Part shown: positions 55,039 to 62,293 of the stretch, piece by piece
Position numbering within the stretch: position 1 is the stretch's first letter
How the letters are laid out: the number at the start of each line of letters is the position of its first letter
Source of the DNA: Elusimicrobiota bacterium
GTDB lineage: Bacteria; Elusimicrobiota; Elusimicrobia; Elusimicrobiales; Elusimicrobiaceae
Assembly: GCA_009778915.1 (NCBI GenBank)
Contig: WRFH01000007.1
Location: 1-64,000, forward strand
DNA: 64,000 nucleotides
Reading direction: 5' to 3'
Made by a program: the position numbers and the translations under genes
The notes under the pieces: model-generated
Database searches by the model: none
Told to the model about the DNA's origin: nothing
The model's input: the letters and a program-made list of their open reading frames with translations, nothing else

Positions 55039-56138
55039 GTGATATTTCCCTGCGGGCAAAGCCATTTGCCTTCGTTAATAGTAAAAATAATTTTCATGCC
55101 GGCCGCGATAACGGCGGCGCGGTCCAAATCTTTTAAAGCAAGGTCGCGCAGCGTAAACGCGCCTTTGTATTTGCGGTCTTTGGAGGCTATGTCCGCGACG
55201 TATAAAACTTTGTCGTATTCCGTCATGCCGGCGGAACCGAGGGTGTGGCGTTCCACCGCGTTTAAAATAAGTTCGTCCGTTATGCCGAACTCCGTCCGCG
55301 CTATGTGCGACGACACGTAAGAATGCAGCAAATCCGGCGCATGGCGGCGGATTAAGTCATAAAACGGCGGTTTGATTTTATATTTTTTGGCGTATGCCAG
55401 AAGTCCTTTATCCGTCAGAGATTTGCCGGTGTCGTGTAAAAGCGCGGAAAGCGCGGCGCGTTCCGGGTAAACGTCATTAATAAGCGCCAGCTGCGCGGCC
55501 AGAGCGGAGACGGAACGCGTATGAAGATAACGGTTTTCCTTCAAATTTTCTTTAAGCCAGTCGTGCAGGTTAAGAAAATAGAGCCTGTATTTATTAATAA
55601 TTTCCGCCGACGGGCCGGCGTTTTTGCCCGCTTCGCCGTTGACCAGAATTTCAAGGCGGATTTGTGAAGAAGAAATTTTCGGCAGGCGCGCTTTCAGCGC
55701 GCGGTATTTGAATGCTAGCTTTTCTTTTGCAGCCAGCCCGGCGCGCTTCCCCGCGACGACGGTCGCATTTTTAAAAATAAAATCCGGCCGCTTCCACGAC
55801 GGAATTTCATTAAGAGCGTCCGTGCCGACAAGCATATAGAGTTTGGGCTTGTCATAAATCTTCTGCAAATACTCTATTATTTCAAAAGCGTAAGTTTTTT
55901 TCCGGCGTTTATATTCAAAATTGTCAAAAATAATACGGGCGGGAATATTTTTAAAAGCGTTTTTCGCCATTTCCATGCGCAGCGTAAAAGGCGTGTTGGA
56001 ACGTTCTTTAAAAGGGGAGTGATAGGCGGGAATTACGTGAACCGCGTCAGGCTTGATTTCCCGCGCGGCGGCGGCAAGAAGGGCCGCGTGGCCTTTATGC
56101 GCAGGATCAAAACTTCCGCCGTAAAACAGTATTTTCAC
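55014..56138 (-). CDS. nadD: NadD-YqeK fusion: nicotinate-nucleotide adenylyltransferase plus HD phosphohydrolase
   Basis: A 374-residue protein joining two enzymes usually encoded separately. Residues 1-185 are NadD (GGSFDPAHKGH nucleotide-binding motif, ISSSQIR), which makes deamido-NAD. Residues about 190-370 are a YqeK-type HD domain (HTRSVSALAAQLA, ALLHDTGKSL, RRHAPDLLHSYVSSHIA), a family that hydrolyses Ap4A. The start is GTG 56138 with CGGAG 7 nt upstream. Neighbouring rsfS completes the classical nadD-yqeK-rsfS set. Confidence 0.92.
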   Translation of the reverse strand: MKILFYGGSFDPAHKGHAALLAAAAREIKPDAVHVIPAYHSPFKERSNTPFTLRMEMAKNAFKNIPARIIFDNFEYKRRKKTYAFEIIEYLQKIYDKPKLYMLVGTDALNEIPSWKRPDFIFKNATVVAGKRAGLAAKEKLAFKYRALKARLPKISSSQIRLEILVNGEAGKNAGPSAEIINKYRLYFLNLHDWLKENLKENRYLHTRSVSALAAQLALINDVYPERAALSALLHDTGKSLTDKGLLAYAKKYKIKPPFYDLIRRHAPDLLHSYVSSHIARTEFGITDELILNAVERHTLGSAGMTEYDKVLYVADIASKDRKYKGAFTLRDLALKDLDRAAVIAAGMKIIFTINEGKWLCPQGNITWNHLLKK

Positions 56139-56162
56139 AAAAACTCCGTTGACATATTTATT

Positions 56163-57449
56163 TTACAATTTTTGCGCCAGGCATTTGGCGTCTAAAATGT
56201 TTTTTTCTATAAAAGAATATTCCCACGCGCCGTAACGGCCGGCGCAGTAAATATTTTTTTCTTTAAGCGCGGCAATGATTTGCGGGACCACGGTTTCCCG
56301 CGCCGCGTCGTAAGTGACGTAAGCCGGGTTAATTCCCAGCCAAAGCGCGGCCAGAATTTTATCTTCTTGTTTTAAGATGCGAGCGTCTTTCAGCGCGGTT
56401 ATAATTTCTTTTTGCAGCTTGTTAAAATTTGGTTTTTTGGAATTGGCGGCGGCGGAAATTTCTATATACAGCGCGCCGCAGCCTTCCGGCGCTACGGCGG
56501 GGGAAAAACTGCTCTGCACGCCGGCGCGGTAGAATTTAAATTGAGCTTCGGGAAAATATACCCAGCTTATATTTTCAACCGCGCGGTTTATACCGAGGTT
56601 TAAGACGTAAACTTTATTATTTTTAAGTTTTTGCGCCAGCGCGTAAATATTTTTTTCAAGGCCGGCGCAGGCCGCCACAAAAGTTTTCAGCGGTGAAGTG
56701 TTTATTAAATTTTCATACTCAAAAATCCCGTTGTTTGTAAACGCGGTTTTTTTGACTGTATCAATTTTTTTTACTTCGGTGTCATAAAAAATATTTTCCG
56801 TTTCCGCGGCCAGCGCGCGCGTTAACGCGCCTATGCCGCCCGTCTTAGGATAAATAAAATGCGCGTTGTAGCCGTAACTGGCGCGCGTCTTAAAATACGC
56901 GCCTTTTACTATATCTTCCATATCAGTCTGCGGCACAAAATCAGCGCACCAGGCGCAGCTTAAATCCTCAACTTTGACGCGCCACAGTTTTTCATTATAA
57001 GGGCGCATGAAATATTTATAAATTCCTTCTCCGTACGATGACAAGGCGTAATCAGCGAAATTTTCAAAATTCTTTTTTCCGCGTTTTTTCGCGGCGACGA
57101 GGGCGGTCACGCACTCTTCCACAATCTCAGGTTTTAAGTAAGCAAGATTGGCCTGGAAAGGAAATGGAACAAAAGTATCCTGTAGATAAACCCACGCTTT
57201 TCTTTTGGCGATGGCCGCGTTTTTGCCAAGCAGTTTTTTAAGCAGTTCGCGCGTGTAAGAGTTGCGCGTATGTACGATGTGGCCGCCATAGTCAAAACAA
57301 AAATTTTTATACGCGACGGACGCGCATAATCCGCCCGGTCCCGCCGCGCGTTCCAGCACGGCAAAATCTTTTTTGCCAAGTTTTTGCAGGTGGTAAGCCG
57401 CGCTTAAGCCCGTCACGCCGGCGCCTATGATTAAATTTTTTACTTTCAT
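56163..57449 (-). CDS. FAD-dependent amine-oxidase-fold oxidoreductase (UDP-galactopyranose mutase / protoporphyrinogen oxidase-like)
   Basis: A 428-residue protein. The N-terminal FAD site is IIGAGVTGLSAAYHL, with GPGGLC and YGGHIVHTR typical of the UDP-galactopyranose mutase and protoporphyrinogen oxidase branch; FMRPYNEKLWRV lies mid-protein. No membrane segment. It overlaps the WecA-like gene by ATGA, which favours a role in sugar-nucleotide or glycan chemistry over haem synthesis. The substrate is unproven. Confidence 0.75.
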   Translation of the reverse strand: MKVKNLIIGAGVTGLSAAYHLQKLGKKDFAVLERAAGPGGLCASVAYKNFCFDYGGHIVHTRNSYTRELLKKLLGKNAAIAKRKAWVYLQDTFVPFPFQANLAYLKPEIVEECVTALVAAKKRGKKNFENFADYALSSYGEGIYKYFMRPYNEKLWRVKVEDLSCAWCADFVPQTDMEDIVKGAYFKTRASYGYNAHFIYPKTGGIGALTRALAAETENIFYDTEVKKIDTVKKTAFTNNGIFEYENLINTSPLKTFVAACAGLEKNIYALAQKLKNNKVYVLNLGINRAVENISWVYFPEAQFKFYRAGVQSSFSPAVAPEGCGALYIEISAAANSKKPNFNKLQKEIITALKDARILKQEDKILAALWLGINPAYVTYDAARETVVPQIIAALKEKNIYCAGRYGAWEYSFIEKNILDAKCLAQKL

Positions 57450-58468
57450 ATTTTCAGCCGGTAAATATAAATTCCGCAGGCCAGCGCGTCAAGGAGCGTC
57501 AGAGTAAAAATTACCGACGTCCAAAACGGATTTAAATGTATGACAAAAAGCGCCAGCGCGCCGTAAATTATTGACGCCGCCAACAGCATGAGCACGACGG
57601 TATTTGAGCTGACGCCGTATTTTTGCAGACGTATAACGGCATGGTCAGGCGAACCTTTGAACGGATTTTTACGCTGTAAAATTCTTGCGATAACCACAAA
57701 CGCAGTATCCCACAAAGGAACTGCTAAAATCAAAAGCGGCGCGAGCACGGCCGCCGGGTTTTTAAAAGAGTACTGAGCGCCCATGGACACCGCGGCCAGC
57801 GTGAAACCCAGCAGCATGCTGCCGCTGTCGCCCATAAAACTTTTGCAGCGTTTGCTGATGTTATACGGCGCGAAACCTACGCCCGCGCCGAGCAGCGCCG
57901 CCGCCGTAAAATTGACGTAAATCTGCTCCGACGGCAGCGCTATGATTATGAAAAATAAAGCCGCGCAGCACGCCTGGCTTACGGCCAGCAGGTCCGCAAT
58001 ATCAAGCAGGTTAAAAGAGTTCGTCAATCCTATCACCCACAGCACGGTAACTATGTAAGACAAAATATTATTTCCGATGAAATTTATTTTTATGCCGTAG
58101 AAAATCAGAGCAATGGCAGCGGCCGTCTGCGCGGCAAACTTTGTCAGCGCGCTTATGCCGTCCGGTTTTTTGATATCGTCCGCAAGGCCGGCCGCGAAAA
58201 TTATAAGGCCGCCGGCCAGAACGCCGCGCAGGCTGTGCAGCGTGCCCGTCGGGAAAGATATTGTAAAGCGCACTATCAGCAGGCTTAAAAATATGCCGGC
58301 CATAATCGCCGGCCCGCCCGCCAGCGGCACGGCGCCCGAGTGGGTTTTCAGGCCGGAAGGAACGTCCGCAAACCTGCCGCCCAGCGCGGTTATGACGAGA
58401 GGGACGGAAATTGAAGTAATTAAAAACGCGCTTAAAGCGCAAAAAAGATAGACAAGCAGATTTTGCAT
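57446..58468 (-). CDS. MraY/WecA-family polyprenyl-phosphate sugar-1-phosphate transferase
   Basis: A 340-residue inner-membrane protein with about 10 hydrophobic segments. GLADDIKK gives the catalytic Asp pair and FMGDSGSMLLGF the second metal-binding motif. The usual NxxNxxDGxDGLA motif is altered to NSFNLLDIADLLA, and the final HxHH motif is reduced to PDHAVIRLQ. So the substrate may differ from WecA. I chose ATG 58468 (MQNLLVYLF); longer frames run into the divergent gene. No SD; TATTAT lies 7 nt before the ATG. Confidence 0.82.
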   Translation of the reverse strand: MQNLLVYLFCALSAFLITSISVPLVITALGGRFADVPSGLKTHSGAVPLAGGPAIMAGIFLSLLIVRFTISFPTGTLHSLRGVLAGGLIIFAAGLADDIKKPDGISALTKFAAQTAAAIALIFYGIKINFIGNNILSYIVTVLWVIGLTNSFNLLDIADLLAVSQACCAALFFIIIALPSEQIYVNFTAAALLGAGVGFAPYNISKRCKSFMGDSGSMLLGFTLAAVSMGAQYSFKNPAAVLAPLLILAVPLWDTAFVVIARILQRKNPFKGSPDHAVIRLQKYGVSSNTVVLMLLAASIIYGALALFVIHLNPFWTSVIFTLTLLDALACGIYIYRLKI

Positions 58469-58487
58469 ATATATAATAATAGTATAT
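58469..58487. promoter_or_regulatory. Compact bidirectional promoter with quasi-palindrome
   Basis: The A/T-only spacer between divergent genes carries TATAAT on the plus strand (58472-58477) and TATTAT on the minus strand (58481-58476). Its ends read CATATATA and TATATATG, so start codons on both strands lie in a near-palindrome. Confidence 0.5.
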
Positions 58488-58499
58488 ATGAAAGGTTCT

Positions 58500-59120
58500 A
58501 TGTTTAAGAAAATTCTGGTTTTGGCTTTTGCCGCGCTGGTTATGAGCGCGTGTTCCAGCATGGGCACCAAAAACGGCGGCGCGATAACAAAAGACCGCGC
58601 CGTGCCTTCTTATTTTGCTAACGGCGAGACGGCGGCCGCGTTTAAGGTTGATTCCGTCATACGGGATATGCCGCTGCAAGGCGTGCTGATAGTTAAAAAG
58701 ACGGATAACTCAGTTTACAGTATTAAAATAATGGGTCCGCTGGGCGCGAAACTGGTGGACGGCGTTATGGACGACGACGGCGTTACTTATGATTATGTTT
58801 TGCCGGACATTAATACCGGCCTTATAAAAAACAGGTTTGAAAAATTTATTTTCGCGCTGCTGAGACCAGCCGGCGACATTAAGAAAGCGCATTTTAATAA
58901 AGACGGCACGCTGGCGGTAAAGCGTAAAGTGGGGGATTCTACTTTTACTTATACTTACGACGAGAACGCGGCCTATCCGTCCAAAATGCAGGGCGGCGCG
59001 ATAAGCATGGGTTTTGGGCAGTACCAGCCGTATTTTGACGGCTCCCTGCCGTACGCGCTGACGTATTATGACAGTCTGGCCAATGTAAGTCTGGGGCTGA
59101 CGCTGATTTCTATCAGATAA
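58500..59120 (+). CDS. Outer-membrane-type lipoprotein of unknown function
   Basis: A 206-residue protein. The lipobox VMSAC gives a lipidated Cys 18. The rest is predicted beta-rich: MPLQGVLIVKKTDNSVYSIKIMGPLG followed by a Tyr-rich C-terminus, loosely like LolB/DUF3261 lipoproteins, but I cannot assign it. I chose ATG 58500 (MFKKILVLAF) with AAAGG 4 nt upstream; an ATG at 58488 is also possible. The coiled-coil gene follows after 27 nt. Confidence 0.75.
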   Translation: MFKKILVLAFAALVMSACSSMGTKNGGAITKDRAVPSYFANGETAAAFKVDSVIRDMPLQGVLIVKKTDNSVYSIKIMGPLGAKLVDGVMDDDGVTYDYVLPDINTGLIKNRFEKFIFALLRPAGDIKKAHFNKDGTLAVKRKVGDSTFTYTYDENAAYPSKMQGGAISMGFGQYQPYFDGSLPYALTYYDSLANVSLGLTLISIR

Positions 59121-59147
59121 AAAAATTAGTAGGACGGAGTATTAATC

Positions 59148-59588
59148 ATGAGTCTTAATTTTATTTTAGCGGCTTGCGGGTTTGTGGTTACTTTTGTTTT
59201 GCTTTTTTATTTTACCGCCAAATACCGCGAGGCCGCGGCCGACGAAGGCAGTTTTGAGACGGCGCAGCCTTCCGCCGCGCCCGCGCCGGGCGCGGAAAAA
59301 ACGCCGGCCGGCGTCGCGGCCACCATCAGGCGCGCGAGTCTGGGCGGGCCTTACGGCTCAATGTCTTTAGAGATTGAAGATATAAAAGAAAAGTTGAAAG
59401 AAGCCCATTACCGCAATGAAGAACTGCGGCTGGTAAGCGAAAACCGCACGACGGAGATGTTAAAAGCAATAGCCAAACTTGAAACGCGCCTTAACGCGTT
59501 TGAAGAAGAGTATGTAAAAAAACTGCAGCCTACGCTGATGAGCCTTATAGAAGACCTGGAAAAGATGAAAACGACGGATAATAAATAA
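59148..59588 (+). CDS. Small membrane-anchored coiled-coil protein
   Basis: A 146-residue protein: an N-terminal membrane helix (about residues 4-23), an Ala/Pro-rich linker to about residue 60, then a charged helical coiled coil (IEDIKEKLKEAHYRNEELRL onward) to the C-terminus. SD GGACGGAG. No family recognised; probably co-transcribed with the lipoprotein gene. Confidence 0.78.
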   Translation: MSLNFILAACGFVVTFVLLFYFTAKYREAAADEGSFETAQPSAAPAPGAEKTPAGVAATIRRASLGGPYGSMSLEIEDIKEKLKEAHYRNEELRLVSENRTTEMLKAIAKLETRLNAFEEEYVKKLQPTLMSLIEDLEKMKTTDNK

Positions 59589-59600
59589 TCAATCTAAATT

Positions 59601-59637
59601 AAAACCGCCGCCGCGTAAATCACGCGGCGGCGGTTTT
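59601..59637 (+). terminator. Terminator of the lipoprotein / coiled-coil unit
   Basis: A perfect 16-bp stem (AAAACCGCCGCCGCGT with complement) has a 5-nt loop and a T run. Confidence 0.9.
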
Positions 59638-59651
59638 AATATACCGTTAAA

Positions 59652-59686
59652 AACCCCGCCCCGGCGTTTGGCGCCGGGGCGGGGTT
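59652..59686 (-). terminator. Terminator of the Cys-rich pilin gene
   Basis: A perfect 15-bp G/C stem (AACCCCGCCCCGGCG with complement) has a 5-nt loop and T residues on the minus side. It is 14 nt from the neighbouring terminator that serves the opposite strand. Confidence 0.9.
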
Positions 59687-59700
59687 AAAGTTTTAAGCCT

Positions 59701-61614
59701 TTATTGCAAAGGAAGCGGCTTATAGCTGTCTACATATGAAGCACACGCCTCGCACACAGTTCCCTGCAATGCGGGGTCCTTTGGATCATTAGGAGTTATA
59801 TACTTGCAGCAGCCGGCGTTCGCAAAATCCATCGTTATAAACGGCGGCCCGCCGTACGCGGGTTTTATGCTAGGAGACGAACTGCCTAAACATTTGCACT
59901 GGGCTATTATATCCGACTGGCCGGCAAATGCCGTTTCGCAGGTTGCCGCAGGGCAGACGGTGGCTGTTATACACTGGTCGCCGCAGAGAATTTGGCCTTG
60001 CGCGCAGCAGACCGTACCCTGCTGTACAGGCTTATCCTCAGGGCAGAACTGGCACGCGGGCGGAGTTCCCCAATAATAATTCAAGTCCTGAGAGCAGCAG
60101 TTGCCGTTCACAATATGGTCAGTCCCGCTGCAGCCATTGGCGCATGCGCTGCCGTTAAAGACTGTACCGTCCGGGCACACGCAGGCGCCGGCGTTGGCGT
60201 CCCATGTTCTGCCGTACGAATCAGCACCGTATAAGCAACAATTATATGTTTCAGTATCACTCTTATATTTTTCGCACGTCGCGCCGTTGCCATTCCCGCC
60301 GCCCTGAACGCATGTATTATTCTGTCCGAAATATCCGTCCGGGCAGCATACTCCGTTTGTATAATTCGGACTATCCGTCGGACAGCAGTAACCGTTAGAC
60401 AGGACGGGCTTATCCGGCGGGCAGCCGTTGCCGCCGGGCACGCAAGTACCGTTGACTAAAGTCTGGTCGCACGGGCAAGGCTGGCATGTGCCGTTACATA
60501 GAGTCTCGCCGGGCTGACAGCCGCCGCTGCCGCCGGGTACGCAGTTACCGGTGCTGTCCAAAACCTGTCCGCATGGGCAGGTTTGGCATACGCCGCTGCA
60601 GTAAAACTCGCCGGTCTGGCAGTTGCCTCCGCCGCCACCGCCGCCGGGCACGCAATTTCCATTACTGTCCAAAACCTGGTCGCAAGGACACGGCTGGGGC
60701 GTGCCATTGCATATATACATACATTTACCGTTAACCAAAGTCTGGTCGCACGGGCAAGCTTGGCATGTACCGTTACATGAAAACTGTCCGGCCTGGCAAC
60801 CGCCGCCACCGCCGCCGATATCCACGCATGCGCCGTTGACCATCTGTTGTCCGCACGGACAAGGCTGTAATTTGCCGCCGCATATATACTCGCAGATACC
60901 GTTGCTGTCCAAACCCATTCCGTCCGGGCAGGCGCTGACGCATCCGTTACCGCCGGGCACATAACCCGGTATACAGTCACAAGTGTTAGTGGAAGAGTTC
61001 CACCATCTGCCGCCCGCCGCTCCGCCGTTTACGCAGCATTTATAAGTGTCTCCTTTGAAAGGGTCACAGGTGCTTTTACTTGACGGCGCGCACCAGCCGT
61101 TGGACGTCTCGTAACTGTCCGGGCACGGGCAGCTTTTGACAAGACCGGCTACCAGGCTGCAGTCGTCGCCTATGCAGCAAGTAGCGGAGTCCATATAATT
61201 CCCCGTCAGTTTTATTGTGTAAAAATAGGGGGGAGCTTTACCGCCTTCGCTTTTTCTGACGGCGGCTGCGTAATACAAGTTAGTATCGCTGGACGGCTGA
61301 CCATTCCCGTAAAGAGTATAATCAAAATATTTTGTTGAAATCGTGTTCGTGTTGTTTGTCGGAGCGGGAACTCCGGCGATAACTTCGCCCAGGTCGCTGA
61401 AGCTTGTGGTGTAGTCTCTGTTTTTGCCTATGGCGAGATGTTTCAGTTCTTCCTGCCGGTTTCTTATGTTGGCCAGAATTTCAAAAGTTTCCGTGGCTTT
61501 GCTTTTTTCAACCGACTTTCTGTACGACGGTATGGCGATGGCGGCCAGTATTCCTATAATGAATACCACCACCAGCATTTCCAGAAGGGTGAAGCCTTTA
61601 TTTTTTTTATTCAT
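59701..61614 (-). CDS. Type IV pilin-like protein with very large Cys-rich repeat region
   Basis: A 637-residue protein. The prepilin leader MNKKNKG is cleaved before FTLLEM, with Glu5 and the usual hydrophobic helix. Residues to about 145 look like a normal small pilin. From Cys 146 to the end there are about 69 Cys. Residues about 240-395 hold repeats of the form CxxGxFxCxGxCQxCPCDQxLVNGxC separated by Gly-rich linkers (IGGGGGGC, PGGGGGGGNC), and the tail has further CC and CPD motifs resembling EGF/TIL-like disulfide knots. SD GAGGG. Known pilins are about 150 residues, so this is a major extension. It may be a minor pilin that carries an adhesive tip, by inference. Confidence 0.9.
   Translation of the reverse strand: MNKKNKGFTLLEMLVVVFIIGILAAIAIPSYRKSVEKSKATETFEILANIRNRQEELKHLAIGKNRDYTTSFSDLGEVIAGVPAPTNNTNTISTKYFDYTLYGNGQPSSDTNLYYAAAVRKSEGGKAPPYFYTIKLTGNYMDSATCCIGDDCSLVAGLVKSCPCPDSYETSNGWCAPSSKSTCDPFKGDTYKCCVNGGAAGGRWWNSSTNTCDCIPGYVPGGNGCVSACPDGMGLDSNGICEYICGGKLQPCPCGQQMVNGACVDIGGGGGGCQAGQFSCNGTCQACPCDQTLVNGKCMYICNGTPQPCPCDQVLDSNGNCVPGGGGGGGNCQTGEFYCSGVCQTCPCGQVLDSTGNCVPGGSGGCQPGETLCNGTCQPCPCDQTLVNGTCVPGGNGCPPDKPVLSNGYCCPTDSPNYTNGVCCPDGYFGQNNTCVQGGGNGNGATCEKYKSDTETYNCCLYGADSYGRTWDANAGACVCPDGTVFNGSACANGCSGTDHIVNGNCCSQDLNYYWGTPPACQFCPEDKPVQQGTVCCAQGQILCGDQCITATVCPAATCETAFAGQSDIIAQCKCLGSSSPSIKPAYGGPPFITMDFANAGCCKYITPNDPKDPALQGTVCEACASYVDSYKPLPLQ
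60420..60890 (-). repeat. Cys-rich repeat array within the pilin gene
   Basis: About five imperfect units of roughly 30 codons share CPC(D/G)QxL and NG(N/T/K)C, joined by runs of Gly codons. Identical short DNA stretches recur (for example the sequence encoding PCPCDQTLVNG). Confidence 0.8.
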
Positions 61615-61624
61615 GGAACCCTCT

Positions 61625-61648
61625 TAATTAAAAGTATATACTTAATTA
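61625..61648. promoter_or_regulatory. Inverted repeat at the pilin transcription start
   Basis: The perfect 12-bp palindrome AAGTATATACTT is flanked by TAATT and AATTA arms (2-nt bulge). It spans from the -10 to just before the ribosome site, as an operator might. Confidence 0.35.
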
Positions 61649-61672
61649 TAGAAATTTTTTATAAGAAGTCAA
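61645..61672 (-). promoter_or_regulatory. Promoter of the Cys-rich pilin gene
   Basis: Minus-strand TTGACT and TATAAT are separated by 16 nt, 30 nt upstream of the start codon. Confidence 0.7.
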
Positions 61673-61691
61673 TAAAAAATAATCATATAAA

Positions 61692-61721
61692 AAGCGGAGG
61701 CTCGCATTTGAACCTCCGCTT
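61692..61721 (-). terminator. Terminator after the tRNA-Pro genes
   Basis: A 9-bp stem AAGCGGAGG/CCTCCGCTT has a 12-nt loop. It lies 6 nt after the encoded CCA. Confidence 0.75.
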
Positions 61722-61727
61722 AAAAAA

Positions 61728-61802
61728 TGGTCGGGGAAGCGGGAATTGAACCCGCGGTCTCTCGCACCCCAAGCGAGCGCTCTACCACTGAGCCACTCCC
61801 CG
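61728..61802 (-). tRNA. tRNA-Pro (anticodon GGG)
   Basis: 75 nt fold into a full cloverleaf with 7-bp acceptor stem CGGGGAG/TTCCCCG, anticodon loop TTGGGGT, T loop TTCAATT and encoded CCA. It reads CCC and CCU codons. Confidence 0.96.
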
Positions 61803-61837
61803 AAAAATTATTTTTACTTTTTGGCATCGCCGAAAAA

Positions 61838-61913
61838 TGGTCGGGGCGACTGGATTCGAACCAGCGGCCTCACGGTCCCGAACCGTGCGCGCTACCAACT
61901 GCGCTACGCCCCG
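61838..61913 (-). tRNA. tRNA-Pro (anticodon CGG)
   Basis: 76 nt fold into a full cloverleaf with acceptor stem CGGGGCG/CGCCCCG, anticodon loop TTCGGGA, T loop TTCGAAT and encoded CCA. It reads CCG. It lies 35 nt upstream of the other tRNA-Pro and is probably co-transcribed with it. Confidence 0.96.
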
Positions 61914-61935
61914 TATTTTACATTTATCTATTTTA

Positions 61936-62268
61936 TCATTCTTTTAAGATTTGCGAAAGAGTTTCGTAAATTTCCGTCAGAAGTTTTGCGTCGGCGGCGG
62001 GTTTCGCGCCGGCTTCTTTCGCGCGGCCGAGAAGGATTTTTTTTGCGCCTTCCAGCGTCATTTTCTGACGGTAAATTAAATCTTTTATTTTTAAAATGGT
62101 GTCCACGTCCGCGCGCGTGTAACGCCGGTGGCCGCTTGCTTTGCGGACGGGTTTTATAAGGCCGAACTCGGCCTCCCAGTAGCGCACGGAATACTCCGGC
62201 ACGCCGCAGAGCCGCTTGATGTCGCCGATGGTAAAAAATTCTTTGCCGGCCAAATCTTCCAGTAACAT
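61936..62268 (-). CDS. MerR-family transcriptional regulator
   Basis: A 110-residue protein. The winged helix-turn-helix is FFTIGDIKRLCGVPEYSVRYWE followed by GHRRYTRADVDTILKIKDLI. The C-terminal part is a short helix without metal-binding Cys or an effector domain. It is just upstream of the tRNA-Pro pair and divergent from msbA (25-nt gap). No SD; TAAAAT lies 6 nt before the ATG. Confidence 0.88.
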   Translation of the reverse strand: MLLEDLAGKEFFTIGDIKRLCGVPEYSVRYWEAEFGLIKPVRKASGHRRYTRADVDTILKIKDLIYRQKMTLEGAKKILLGRAKEAGAKPAADAKLLTEIYETLSQILKE

Positions 62269-62274
62269 AAAAAT

Positions 62275-62287
62275 ATTTTACTATAAT
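62275..62287. promoter_or_regulatory. Divergent -10 boxes of merR and msbA (both leaderless)
   Basis: TATAAT (plus, 62282-62287) ends 6 nt before the msbA ATG. TAAAAT (minus, 62280-62275) ends 6 nt before the merR ATG. Neither gene has an SD in the 25-nt spacer. Confidence 0.55.
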
Positions 62288-62293
62288 ATTTAA

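Noticed and set aside
58469-58570. Longer WecA-like protein starting at 58570
   Set aside because: The extension overlaps the divergent lipoprotein gene and its signal peptide region. MQNLLVYLF begins the first membrane helix.
61727-62159. Short plus-strand open frames over the tRNA region
   Set aside because: They run across two complete cloverleaf tRNA genes and the merR gene on the minus strand, so they are not coding.
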